A stretch of DNA of 64,000 bases from AC-69 sp050692435 (lineage in GTDB: Bacteria > Actinomycetota > UBA4738 > HRBIN12): the NCBI GenBank assembly GCA_050692435.1, contig JBOGVG010000103.1, forward strand, positions 1 to 64,000, given 5' to 3'. Below, in pieces: positions 8,311 to 15,559 of the stretch (its first letter is position 1; every line of letters begins with the position of its first letter). Under the pieces are notes generated by a model. That model was not told the origin of the DNA and made no database searches. It worked only from the letters and a program-made list of their open reading frames with translations. Both the position numbers and the translations under genes were made by a program.

Positions 8311-8870
8311 TAGATGAACAGCTGGATGGCCGACTCCTTCATCTCGAGGAGCGCGGTCGCGGCGCCGATGGGCTCCTCGAGCCCGTCGATCAGGTCCTCC
8401 TTCTTGACCCCCATGAGGTCCATCGTCATCTGGCATGGGATCAGCCGAACCCCCATGTCCCGCGCCATCTCGAGGAGCTCGGTGGGGTGGGGGGTCTTGT
8501 AGTCCTCGGCGACCTTGCCGAGCATCCACGGCCCCATGCCGGCGAAATTGTAACGAGAGAGCTTGGCTCGCTTGAGCGCAGCGGGGTTCAGCACCGAGAG
8601 GGCCTTCGTCATCCACTCCTTGCCGGTGGTCCGCTTCTCCGGCTTGACCAGCGCGAACAGGCCCCAGAAGGTGAAGAACACGGAGACCTCCATGCCGCTT
8701 GCCGCGGCGGTGGTGGACAGGATCAGCGTGGGCCAGACCCGGTCGAGGTGGCCGTCCCAGGCGATGATCGTGATCTTGTTTTTCTTGTTGATGCCGTCCT
8801 CGCGCTCCGCGAGGGCCTGCTCGATCAGCTTCTTGAGCTCGGTCGTGTCGGTGGCCGTCTCGGTGCTCAT
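8310..8870 (-). CDS. DsrE/DsrF/DrsH-like sulfur-relay family protein
   Basis: 186 residues from the ATG at 8870. The body matches the DsrE2-like (peroxiredoxin-like) family: KITIIAWDGHLDRVWPTLIL near 32, EVSVFFTFWGLFALVK near 62, RLIPCQMTMDLMG near 145 with the likely active cysteine, and EEPIGAATALLEM near the end. The family accepts or transfers persulfide sulfur with TusA partners. The ATG overlaps the stop of the tusA-like gene (ATGA), giving a two-gene sulfur-trafficking operon. Confidence 0.87.
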   Translation of the reverse strand: MSTETATDTTELKKLIEQALAEREDGINKKNKITIIAWDGHLDRVWPTLILSTTAAASGMEVSVFFTFWGLFALVKPEKRTTGKEWMTKALSVLNPAALKRAKLSRYNFAGMGPWMLGKVAEDYKTPHPTELLEMARDMGVRLIPCQMTMDLMGVKKEDLIDGLEEPIGAATALLEMKESAIQLFI

Positions 8871-9103
8871 GCTCGGGCCTTCCGGATCACGTAGCGGAGG
8901 AGGCCGTCCTCCTCGGTGGCTTCGACCAGCTCGTTGCCGGAGAGCTTGGCCCAGGACGGCACGTCCGAGCGGGCGCCCGGGTCCGTGCACAGGAGCTCGA
9001 GCAGGTCACCCTGCCGCGCGTCCTTCAGCGCACGGTGAAGCGTCACGAGCGGACCCGGGCAGGACTGGCCCCGGGCATCCACGGTGGTGGTGATGACATC
9101 CAT
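8867..9103 (-). CDS. TusA/SirA-like sulfurtransferase
   Basis: 78 residues, the normal size of TusA. The conserved CPxP-type motif is CPGP with the sulfur-carrying Cys15 (DARGQSCPGPLV). A perfect GGAGGT Shine-Dalgarno lies about 9 nt upstream. TusA proteins receive persulfide sulfur and pass it on, for tRNA thiolation, molybdenum cofactor or sulfur oxidation. The only partner in this window is the coupled DsrE-like gene, so the acceptor is undetermined. Confidence 0.88.
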   Translation of the reverse strand: MDVITTTVDARGQSCPGPLVTLHRALKDARQGDLLELLCTDPGARSDVPSWAKLSGNELVEATEEDGLLRYVIRKARA

Positions 9104-9158
9104 GAGCGCGAACCTCCGAAGGTGGTGGGCGGGCGAGGGCCGGTGCCGAAGGCGCGAC

Positions 9159-9267
9159 GGCCGCTAGCGGCCGGCGCCGGGCACCTCGGGACAGCAGCAC
9201 CGGCAGGGGATCATGGCCCCAACGAGCCCGCGGCACCGTGTCCGGATCATTGCAACTGCAAATCCTA
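9159..9267. promoter_or_regulatory. Palindromes in the tusA/LVIVD divergent intergenic region
   Basis: The 286-bp gap between the divergent tusA-like and LVIVD genes contains a perfect 14-bp palindrome GGCCGCTAGCGGCC (9159-9172). It also holds an inverted repeat TTGCA-AC-TGCAA (9250-9261) abutting a minus-strand TAGGAT (9267 to 9262) that could be the -10 of the sulfur operon. An operator for a redox or sulfur-sensing repressor is possible. I see no gene in the gap. Confidence 0.35.
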
Positions 9268-9389
9268 CGCCATCCACGGAATCCCTGGCAAGCGAGGGCT
9301 TGACCGGGCGACCAGGCGGGTGCTTGGGTACGCGGTAGCCCGCGTGTGGACTTATCCGCGCCCGTGTGCTGGAGTTAAGGAGGGGGCCG

Positions 9390-11201
9390 ATGCGCCACCG
9401 TCGGGTTCGACTGTCCGTCGTGTCGTTCCTGCTGCTCATCCTGATGGTGGCGACGGGATCCTTCCCGGCCGGCGCGGGGGTCCCCGCGCGGACGGCCGAC
9501 GCGTACCGGGCCTCCCTCGACAGGATCAACGCGCGGCTCCGGACGAGCGCGGACCGGGCCACCCGTTCGACCGCCGCTCCCCTGGTCCCGGTCACCAACA
9601 ACTTCACGGTGATCGGTCACACGGACCTGGGCGCCTCGGACACGAACGGCGACGTGTGGGTGCACGGCAACTTCGCCTACGTGGGAACGTGGGCCGATCC
9701 CTGCAACGGCCTCGGCGTGAAGATCATCGACGTCTCCAACCCGGCGAGCCCGGTGATGATCGGAAGAGTGGCGGGCATCGCGGGGACGAGCGCCGAGGAC
9801 GTCGTGGTCCGGAGCGTCTCCACCGCCTCGTTCACGGGCGACCTGCTGGCGACCGGGATCCAGCGCTGCGGGGGGGATCCGGCCCTGGACACCGCCCAGT
9901 TCGGGGTGGACTTCTGGAACGTGACGAACCCGGCGGCACCCGTTCACCTCTCCTTCCTGGGCGTGACGACCGGGGAAGGGGGCGTCCACGAGCTCGACCT
10001 GTTCCAGCGGGGGGCGAACGTGTACGCGCTCCTCGCCACCCCGTTCAGCGAGTGGTTTGATCCTGAGCCCGGAGGCGACTTCTGGATCGCCGACGTCACG
10101 AACCCGGCCAGCTCGACGGTGGTCGGCCAATGGGGCGCAGGCGCGGAGGGGCTGTCCCGTGGCCCCTTCTGGGGGCAGGGGTCCTTCGGTGCGACGTACG
10201 ACCACAGCGCCCGGGCCAGTGCCGACGGCACGAAGGCGTACGTCTCGTATTGGGACTTGGGCGTGTTGACGCTCGACATCACCGACGTCACCAACCCCAC
10301 GCTGCTGTCGCGAACCAAGTATCCGGCCGACGCGGATGGCGATGCGCATTCTCTGGCCGTCTATCAGGGGACCAGCAGGACCTTCCTATTGCAGAACGAC
10401 GAGGACTTCGATCCCCGGTCCCCGGCGCGCATCGTGTCCGGCGGCGACGTAGGCATCGGGAGTGAGGCGCCCTATGCACGGGCCCTGTGGCGTTCTTCAA
10501 ACCACCGGCTGTCCGGCCGGGTAGTCCGGCCGGCGCGCGAGGGCTGCTCGCCCGGCGACTACGGATCGGCCAATGTCGACGGACGGATCGCCGTGGTGAA
10601 GACCTATTTCAAGTTCTTCGACCCCAAGCCCCGCCGGCCGGCATGCCGCTCCGGGAGGCAGGAGAAGGTGGCCCAGGGGCTCGGCGCGGCCGCAGTGGTC
10701 CACGACTTCATCGCCAGGAACACCAGCCCCCAGTGGTTCTCGTTCCCCTCGGGCATCAGGATCCCCGTGCTCTTCACCGACCACGCCACCGCCCTCGGCA
10801 TGGTCGACGCCGGCCGGGCCAGGCTGGTGGCCCAGCAACCGTCGTGGGGGTTCCTCCGGGTGTTCGACGCGAGCACCGGGCAGCAGGTGGCGAAGTTCGA
10901 CGACCTCCCGTACGTCCATACGCTGACCTCGCCCCTCGGGACCTGGAGCGTCCACAACAACGAGGTCAGGGGGAACCGGTCGTACGCGTCCTGGTACACG
11001 CACGGGATCGTGGCCCTCGACCTCGCCCCCCTCAACGCGGCCACGCCCGGGGACCCGGTGATGGTGGGCCAGTTCGTTCCCGAAGGCGCCGACCCGCTCG
11101 TCTGGGGAGTGGCCATCAGGGCGAGCGACGGGTTGATCTTCGCCTCGGACATGAACAGCGGGCTCTGGATCGTGCAGGCCACGGGCCCGGCCGCCCCGTA
11201 G
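9390..11201 (+). CDS. Exported LVIVD-repeat protein with an inserted PA domain
   Basis: 603 residues from the ATG at 9390, chosen over an earlier in-frame start because AAGGAGG sits just upstream. A Sec signal peptide (LSVVSFLLLILMVATGSFPAGA) is followed by LVIVD beta-propeller repeats such as GVKIIDVSNPASPVMIGRV near 110, DFWNVTNPAAPVHLSFLG near 180, FWIADVTNPASSTVVG near 230, and LTLDITDVTNPTLLSRT near 300. A PA-like insertion (about 370-490, GRIAVVKTYF ... IPVLFTDHATALGMVDAG) precedes the last blades. These are secreted or surface proteins of uncertain function, possibly protein- or polysaccharide-binding. Confidence 0.82.
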   Translation: MRHRRVRLSVVSFLLLILMVATGSFPAGAGVPARTADAYRASLDRINARLRTSADRATRSTAAPLVPVTNNFTVIGHTDLGASDTNGDVWVHGNFAYVGTWADPCNGLGVKIIDVSNPASPVMIGRVAGIAGTSAEDVVVRSVSTASFTGDLLATGIQRCGGDPALDTAQFGVDFWNVTNPAAPVHLSFLGVTTGEGGVHELDLFQRGANVYALLATPFSEWFDPEPGGDFWIADVTNPASSTVVGQWGAGAEGLSRGPFWGQGSFGATYDHSARASADGTKAYVSYWDLGVLTLDITDVTNPTLLSRTKYPADADGDAHSLAVYQGTSRTFLLQNDEDFDPRSPARIVSGGDVGIGSEAPYARALWRSSNHRLSGRVVRPAREGCSPGDYGSANVDGRIAVVKTYFKFFDPKPRRPACRSGRQEKVAQGLGAAAVVHDFIARNTSPQWFSFPSGIRIPVLFTDHATALGMVDAGRARLVAQQPSWGFLRVFDASTGQQVAKFDDLPYVHTLTSPLGTWSVHNNEVRGNRSYASWYTHGIVALDLAPLNAATPGDPVMVGQFVPEGADPLVWGVAIRASDGLIFASDMNSGLWIVQATGPAAP

Positions 11202-11212
11202 CGGCCGGGCCC
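11183..11212. terminator. Perfect 12-bp hairpin at the end of the LVIVD gene
   Basis: GGGCCCGGCCGC (11183-11194), loop CCCGTA, and GCGGCCGGGCCC (11201-11212) form a fully paired stem spanning the stop codon. It lies between the convergent LVIVD and signal-peptidase genes. No T tract follows, so it is an I-type actinobacterial terminator candidate. Confidence 0.6.
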
Positions 11213-11234
11213 CCGAGCCCTCCTCGTCGAGCGA

Positions 11235-11690
11235 TCAGATCAGGCGCCGCCTGGACGGAGGCCAGTACACGAGGCGCAGCGTGGCCTTGATGCGGTCGGT
11301 CGTGACCGGCCCGAAGTGGCGGCTGTCGGTGGAGGCGGCAGGGCTGTCGCCCTCCACCCACCACTCGTCGAACGCCAGGAACCGGCCGCCCGGGGCGAGC
11401 TCGCCGGGGATGCCGGTGATGCGCTTCACCATCTCGAACCCCGGACGCGCCGGATGCTCCACGACGACCACGTGCCGGCGGCGGAGCCGTGCGGGCTTCA
11501 CGGCGAGAGCCCAGTCCCCGGGCAGAAGCGTTGGGGCCATGCTGGGGCCGGTGATCTCGACCTTGAACGGCTTCCACCGAAGGAAGCAGTAGGCGAGGGC
11601 CACGCCCACCGCCACGGTGGCCGCCGTCTGGCTCAATCTCCGACCGCGGTGATAGGTTGGGTCGGAGACCTCGTCGGAAGGAGGCGGCAT
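11235..11690 (-). CDS. sodX: S26 signal peptidase, probable nickel superoxide dismutase maturation protease
   Basis: About 151 residues if it starts at 11690. Single N-terminal transmembrane helix (TAATVAVGVALAYCFLRW), catalytic Ser in ITGPSMAPTLLPGD and catalytic Lys in EMVKRITGIPGE, and an S26 box with DSRHFGPV near the end. It is head-to-head with sodN, and NiSOD needs removal of a short leader to expose His1, so this is the likely processing protease (SodX). The start is uncertain: ATG 11690 overlaps the sodN ATG on the other strand, an upstream ATG at 11714 is also in frame, and TTG or GTG codons just before the helix would leave room for promoters. Confidence 0.82.
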   Translation of the reverse strand: MPPPSDEVSDPTYHRGRRLSQTAATVAVGVALAYCFLRWKPFKVEITGPSMAPTLLPGDWALAVKPARLRRRHVVVVEHPARPGFEMVKRITGIPGELAPGGRFLAFDEWWVEGDSPAASTDSRHFGPVTTDRIKATLRLVYWPPSRRRLI

Positions 11691-12114
11691 GTCCATCCTC
11701 GAAGCTTTGCGCAAGCCCCACCGCGTCGTCCACGCCCACTGCGACCTGCCGTGCGGAATCTACGACCCGGCCCAGGCCCGCATCGAGGCCGAGTCTGTCA
11801 AGGCCGTCCAGGCCCGGTACCAGGCCCCGGACAAGTTCAAGACGGCGGGCGAGACGGCGGAGGACTACAAGTCCCGGTGCCTTCAGATCAAGGAGGAGCG
11901 GGCCAACCTGGTCAAGGAGCACCTGTGGGTGCTGTGGACCGACTACTTCAAGCCCGAGCACCTCGAGGCGTACCCCCAGCTCCACGAGCTGTTCTGGAAG
12001 GCCACTAAGGAGGCCGGGGCGGCGAAGAAGTCCCAGGACCCGGAGCAAGGCGAGAAGCTGCTCACCCTGATCGACGAGATCGCGAAGATCTTCTGGGAGA
12101 CCAAGGCCGCGTAG
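11689..12114 (+). CDS. sodN: Nickel-containing superoxide dismutase
   Basis: 141 residues. After a 16-residue leader comes HCDLPCGIYDP, the Ni-hook signature. His17, Cys18 and Cys22 become His1, Cys2 and Cys6 of the mature enzyme, which binds Ni(II)/Ni(III) and dismutates superoxide in the cytoplasm. The remainder is the four-helix bundle expected for the family (KEERANLVKEHLWVLWTDYF). A GGAAGGAGG Shine-Dalgarno precedes the ATG at 11689. It is divergent from and overlapping at the start with its putative maturation protease. No Fe/Mn SOD is seen in the window. Confidence 0.95.
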   Translation: MSILEALRKPHRVVHAHCDLPCGIYDPAQARIEAESVKAVQARYQAPDKFKTAGETAEDYKSRCLQIKEERANLVKEHLWVLWTDYFKPEHLEAYPQLHELFWKATKEAGAAKKSQDPEQGEKLLTLIDEIAKIFWETKAA

Positions 12115-12163
12115 GTATCGCCCAGCGCAAGGAGCCAAGGGGCGGGTTCGAGCCCCGGTCGGC

Positions 12164-12169
12164 TAGGCT
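12164..12169 (+). promoter_or_regulatory. Leaderless-type -10 (TAGGCT) for ychF
   Basis: TAGGCT ends 9 nt before the GTG start codon at 12179. No Shine-Dalgarno sequence lies between, so transcription probably starts at or next to the start codon. Confidence 0.55.
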
Positions 12170-12178
12170 CGCCGGACC

Positions 12179-13159
12179 GTGAAGAACATCGGGCTGGTCG
12201 GCGTGCCGTTCTCCGGCAAGTCCACGCTGTTCACCGCGCTCACGCATGCGGGCGCGAAGGGCGGCCACGCGAACCAGGCCGTCGTGCCGGTCCCGGACCC
12301 GCGGGTGGAGGCGCTCGCCGAGATCGACCGGTCGAAGAGGGCCGCCCACGCCCAGGTCCGGTTCGTCGACGTCCCCGGCGGGACCTCCTCCGCGCACGGC
12401 ATCGGACAGCTCCGGGAGACGGATGCGCTGTGCCTGGTGATCCGGTGCTTCGGCCCCGACGCGAAACCAGCTGCCGAGCTCGCGGATGTCACGGCCGACC
12501 TGGTCCTGGCCGACGTGGCGGTGATCGAGCCTGCTCTGGAGAAGGCCGAGAAGCACTCCAGGGGCAAGCCCTCTCAGGAGGAGGTGGGGGCGCTTCGCAG
12601 GGCGCGGGATGCCCTGTCGGCCGAGACGCTCCTCCGCGACGCCGGCCTGGCGCAGGAGGAGCTAACGCACCTCCGGCCGTTCGCGCCCCTGACCCTCAAG
12701 CCGTGGGTCGTGGTGGCGAACCTCGAGGAAGGTGCCGCCGTGCCGTCCGACCTCCCCGATGGAACCGTCGGCGTGTGGGCCGAGATCGAGGCGGAGACGG
12801 CGGAGATGGACGCCGAGGAGGCGCGAGCGCTGCTCGACGAGTTCGGGGTGCACGAGCCGGGGCTGGAGAAGGTGGTGCACGGGTGCTATCGGGCCCTCGA
12901 CCTCATCTCGTTCCTCACCGGCGGGCCCGAGGAGGCCCACGCGTGGGAGGTCCGCCGCGGCGCGAAGGCACCGGAGGCCGCGGGGATGATCCACACCGAC
13001 ATGGAGCGCGGCTTCATCCGGGCCGAGGTCATCCCGTTCGACGACCTGGTGGCCGCGGGGAGCATGGACGCGGCCAAGCACAAGGGCCTGGTTCGGGTGG
13101 AGGGGAAGGACTACGTCGTCCAGGAGGGCGACGTGGTCCACGTCCGCTTCGCAGTCTAA
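12179..13159 (+). CDS. ychF: YchF-type P-loop ATPase/GTPase with TGS domain
   Basis: 326 residues, shorter than the usual 360. GTG start at 12179. G1 is GVPFSGKST (residues 8-16), G3 is DVPGG near 63 and the G4 position is NLEE near 182, which fits the YchF deviation (Asn-x-x-Glu) that favours ATP. A coiled insertion lies at about 120-160. The C-terminal TGS domain is highly conserved (AWEVRRGAKAPEAAGMIHTD, EGKDYVVQEGDVVHVRF). YchF is a ribosome-associated, redox-responsive P-loop protein. The coiled-coil section looks trimmed compared with E. coli YchF. Confidence 0.9.
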   Translation: MKNIGLVGVPFSGKSTLFTALTHAGAKGGHANQAVVPVPDPRVEALAEIDRSKRAAHAQVRFVDVPGGTSSAHGIGQLRETDALCLVIRCFGPDAKPAAELADVTADLVLADVAVIEPALEKAEKHSRGKPSQEEVGALRRARDALSAETLLRDAGLAQEELTHLRPFAPLTLKPWVVVANLEEGAAVPSDLPDGTVGVWAEIEAETAEMDAEEARALLDEFGVHEPGLEKVVHGCYRALDLISFLTGGPEEAHAWEVRRGAKAPEAAGMIHTDMERGFIRAEVIPFDDLVAAGSMDAAKHKGLVRVEGKDYVVQEGDVVHVRFAV

Positions 13160-13199
13160 ACGCGCCGGCTTTCTCTGGCGTTGCAGTCCCTTAATCCTA

Positions 13200-13205
13200 T
13201 ATCCT
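13200..13205 (+). promoter_or_regulatory. Leaderless-type -10 (TATCCT) for the MerR-TOBE gene
   Basis: TATCCT, part of an AT-rich TAATCCTATATCCT run, ends 6 nt before the ATG at 13212. No Shine-Dalgarno is present. Confidence 0.6.
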
Positions 13206-13211
13206 GAGCCC

Positions 13212-13601
13212 ATGAGCGAGGGCTACCGGATCGGGGAGGCCGCGGAGATACTCGGCGTGCGGGTGGAGACCCTCCGCCGGTGGGAGCGGGAGGGAGCCAT
13301 CAAGGCCGCACGAACCAGGGGTGGCCAGCGCCTCATCCCGGCCGGCGAGGTGGCCCGGCTCCTGGCCGAACGGCGGTCGCACCCCAAGGTCACGGCGGGG
13401 AGCGTCCGCAACCGGTTTCCCGGCGTAGTCACCGAGGTGAAGCGGGACAAGCTCGCCGCGACCGTGGAGATCCTGGCGGGCCCTCACCGGATCCTCGCCT
13501 TCATCACCCGCGAAGCCGTGGACGAGATGGGCCTGAAACCGGGGATGCACGCCGTGGCCACGGTGAAGGCCACCAACGTCATGGTTGAGCTCGCGGAATG
13601 A
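13212..13601 (+). CDS. MerR-type HTH plus TOBE (Mop-like) domain regulator
   Basis: 129 residues. The N-terminal winged helix-turn-helix of MerR/excisionase type is YRIGEAAEILGVRVETLRRW at residues 5-24, followed by RTRGGQRLIPAGEVARLL. The C-terminal half (about 62-129) is a TOBE/Mop fold (RNRFPGVVTEVKRDKLAATV, GLKPGMHAVATVKATNVMVE), which in this architecture binds molybdate or tungstate. It overlaps the next gene (ATGA), a MOT1-type permease, so it probably acts as a molybdate-responsive regulator or molybdate-binding protein. Confidence 0.85.
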   Translation: MSEGYRIGEAAEILGVRVETLRRWEREGAIKAARTRGGQRLIPAGEVARLLAERRSHPKVTAGSVRNRFPGVVTEVKRDKLAATVEILAGPHRILAFITREAVDEMGLKPGMHAVATVKATNVMVELAE

Positions 13602-14791
13602 GCGCTGCCGTAACAGGGCCCGCCGCCGGTGGGTTCCGGATAGGCGTGGGCGAGGCCGCCGGCGCCGTGGCCGACCTCGGCGTGCTCGTTCCCCTGGCGG
13701 CGGCGCTCATCTTGGTGAACGGCCTCGACCCCGGCGCCCTCCTCGTGTGCGCCGGGCTCCTCGTCATCGCCGCAGGCGTGGCCTTCCGTGTCCCCTTCCC
13801 GATTCAGCCGCTGAAGGCCCTGACGGCCGTGGCCGTGGCCCAGCAGCTCTCGCCCGACGTGATCCACGCCGCCGGTCTCGAGCTGGCGGGCTTCCTCATC
13901 CTGCTCTCGGTGGGGCATGTCGCCGACGTCGTGGCCCGCCTGTTCACGAAGCCCGTGGTCCGGGCCCTCCAACTGGGCGTGGGGGGGCTGCTCGTCCTCA
14001 CGGCGCTCCGCCTGGTCCAGCGCCCACCGGACCTCTTCGCGGGAACGCCGCCCTCTCCCTGGCCCGTCGTGTTGGCCGTCCTCGCGTTCAGCGGCGTCGC
14101 GGCCGCCGCGCACAAGCGCCACTACTGGGCGGCGCTCGCTCTGTTCGGCGTGGGCTGTGCGGCCGTCCTCGCTGCCGTCCAACCGAGCGTCGGCGGGCCA
14201 GCGTTCGCGCTTCCCTCAGTAAGGATCCCCCCGGCGGCCGCGTTCGGGACGGCGCTCCTCCTCCTGGTGCTCCCCCAGCTCCCCCTCACGTTCGGCAACG
14301 CCGTGGTGGCCGTGAACGACCTGGCGCACGAGTACTTCGGCCCTGCAGCGGAGCGGGTGAGCCCATCGCGGGTGTGCCTCTCGGCGGGCCTCGGAAACAC
14401 GGTCTCCGCGCTCCTCGGCGGGATGCCGATGTGCCACGGCGCCGGCGGCCTCACCGCTCACGTTCGCCTGGGGGCCCGGACCGCGGGGATGAACCTGCTC
14501 CTCGGTGGGGCCTTCCTGTTCCTGGGGCTGTTCTTCGCCGCCCAGGTTCCGGTGCTCCTGGGACTCCTCCCGGTGTGGGTGTTGGCGGCTTTTCTCGCCT
14601 ACGCCGGGTTCCGCCATGCCTGGCTGGTGAGCGATCTCGGGGGCGCGCCCCTGGCCATCGCCGCCGTCGCCGGGGTCTTCGGCGTCCTCCTGGGGAACAT
14701 GGCCGTCACGGCTTCGGTCGCGCTGATCGCCGACCACGGGTGGCGGCTCCTGGTGCGAGCCCGCGCGAGGAAGGTGGGGACGGGGGTCTGA
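13598..14791 (+). CDS. MOT1/SulP-related molybdate transporter
   Basis: 397 residues, about 10-12 hydrophobic segments and no STAS domain. The two diagnostic MOT1 motifs are present: PFPIQPLKALTAVAVAQ near residue 67 and GGMPMCHGAGGLTAHVRLGA near 268. In plants and bacteria this family moves molybdate (some members sulfate) across the membrane. Coupling to the upstream TOBE-domain regulator supports molybdate. The start ATG overlaps the regulator stop. Confidence 0.87.
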   Translation: MSAAVTGPAAGGFRIGVGEAAGAVADLGVLVPLAAALILVNGLDPGALLVCAGLLVIAAGVAFRVPFPIQPLKALTAVAVAQQLSPDVIHAAGLELAGFLILLSVGHVADVVARLFTKPVVRALQLGVGGLLVLTALRLVQRPPDLFAGTPPSPWPVVLAVLAFSGVAAAAHKRHYWAALALFGVGCAAVLAAVQPSVGGPAFALPSVRIPPAAAFGTALLLLVLPQLPLTFGNAVVAVNDLAHEYFGPAAERVSPSRVCLSAGLGNTVSALLGGMPMCHGAGGLTAHVRLGARTAGMNLLLGGAFLFLGLFFAAQVPVLLGLLPVWVLAAFLAYAGFRHAWLVSDLGGAPLAIAAVAGVFGVLLGNMAVTASVALIADHGWRLLVRARARKVGTGV

Positions 14792-14810
14792 GCTTCCCGC
14801 CCGGCCCGGG

Positions 14811-14816
14811 TACGCT
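14811..14816 (+). promoter_or_regulatory. Possible leaderless -10 (TACGCT) for lepB
   Basis: TACGCT ends 10 nt before the ATG at 14827, a slightly long spacing. No Shine-Dalgarno is visible. Confidence 0.4.
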
Positions 14817-14826
14817 TGCCGCGCCC

Positions 14827-15537
14827 ATGGCCGCAACCGACAAACGGCGGCGGGATCCCGAGCCCTCGGCCCTCGAGCGACTGCTGGAGCGCGTGCCCCT
14901 GGACGGGCCCGTTGCGTCGGAGGCCGAAGGCTCCCGGAGGAAGGAGCACCCCCCGCTGATCCGCGACGTCCCGGTCCTCGTCCTCATCTCGCTGGTCGTG
15001 GCCATCCTCATTAAGTCCTTCCTGGTCCAGGCGTTCTTCATCCCCTCCTCCTCGATGGAGCCCACGCTCATGCCGGGAGACCGGGTGCTGGTGAGCAAGC
15101 TCGCGTACCGGTTCGGCGACGTCGGCCGGGGCGACGTCGTCGTCTTCGAGAACCCCGACACCGCGTTGCTCCAGGACCGGAGCGTCCTCGGGTCCTTCTT
15201 CCACTGGCTGGGCGAAGGCCTGGGGTTCGCGCGGCCGGAGGAAGAGGACCTCATCAAGCGGGTGATCGGGATCCGTGGCGACATCGTCGAGATCAGGGAT
15301 CGCACCGTCCACGTGAACGGGCAACCGCTCGCCGAGCTCTACCTCACGCCCGACGCCCGAGCGGCCATGGGCGATTACGGCCCGGTGACGGTGCCGGAGG
15401 GCATGCTGTTCGTGTTGGGCGACAACCGGGGCAACTCGGCCGACTCGCGCGCGATCGGCTTCGTACCGGAGGACCGGGTGGTCGGACGGGCCTTCGTGAT
15501 CATCTGGCCGCCTTCGGATGCCGGGGGACTGGACTGA
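14827..15537 (+). CDS. lepB: Signal peptidase I
   Basis: 236 residues from the ATG at 14827; a longer open frame upstream is shadow sequence. A charged N-terminal tail of about 55 residues precedes one transmembrane helix (VPVLVLISLVVAILIKSFLV). All S26 boxes are present: catalytic Ser in IPSSSMEPTLMPGD, box C near GDVVVFENP, catalytic Lys in EDLIKRVIGIRGD, and box E in GDNRGNSADSR. It releases exported proteins from their signal peptides at the outer face of the membrane. It is tail-to-tail with the CCA-adding enzyme, 22 bp apart. Confidence 0.93.
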   Translation: MAATDKRRRDPEPSALERLLERVPLDGPVASEAEGSRRKEHPPLIRDVPVLVLISLVVAILIKSFLVQAFFIPSSSMEPTLMPGDRVLVSKLAYRFGDVGRGDVVVFENPDTALLQDRSVLGSFFHWLGEGLGFARPEEEDLIKRVIGIRGDIVEIRDRTVHVNGQPLAELYLTPDARAAMGDYGPVTVPEGMLFVLGDNRGNSADSRAIGFVPEDRVVGRAFVIIWPPSDAGGLD

Positions 15538-15559
15538 TACCGCCGACGCGATTCGGCCG

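Noticed and set aside
9035..10060. Plus-strand frame with CPDHCNCKSYAIHGIP in the tusA-LVIVD gap
   Set aside because: The Cys-rich stretch looked like a metal site, but the frame runs into the LVIVD gene in the wrong phase with no start signal, and the composition is shadow-like.
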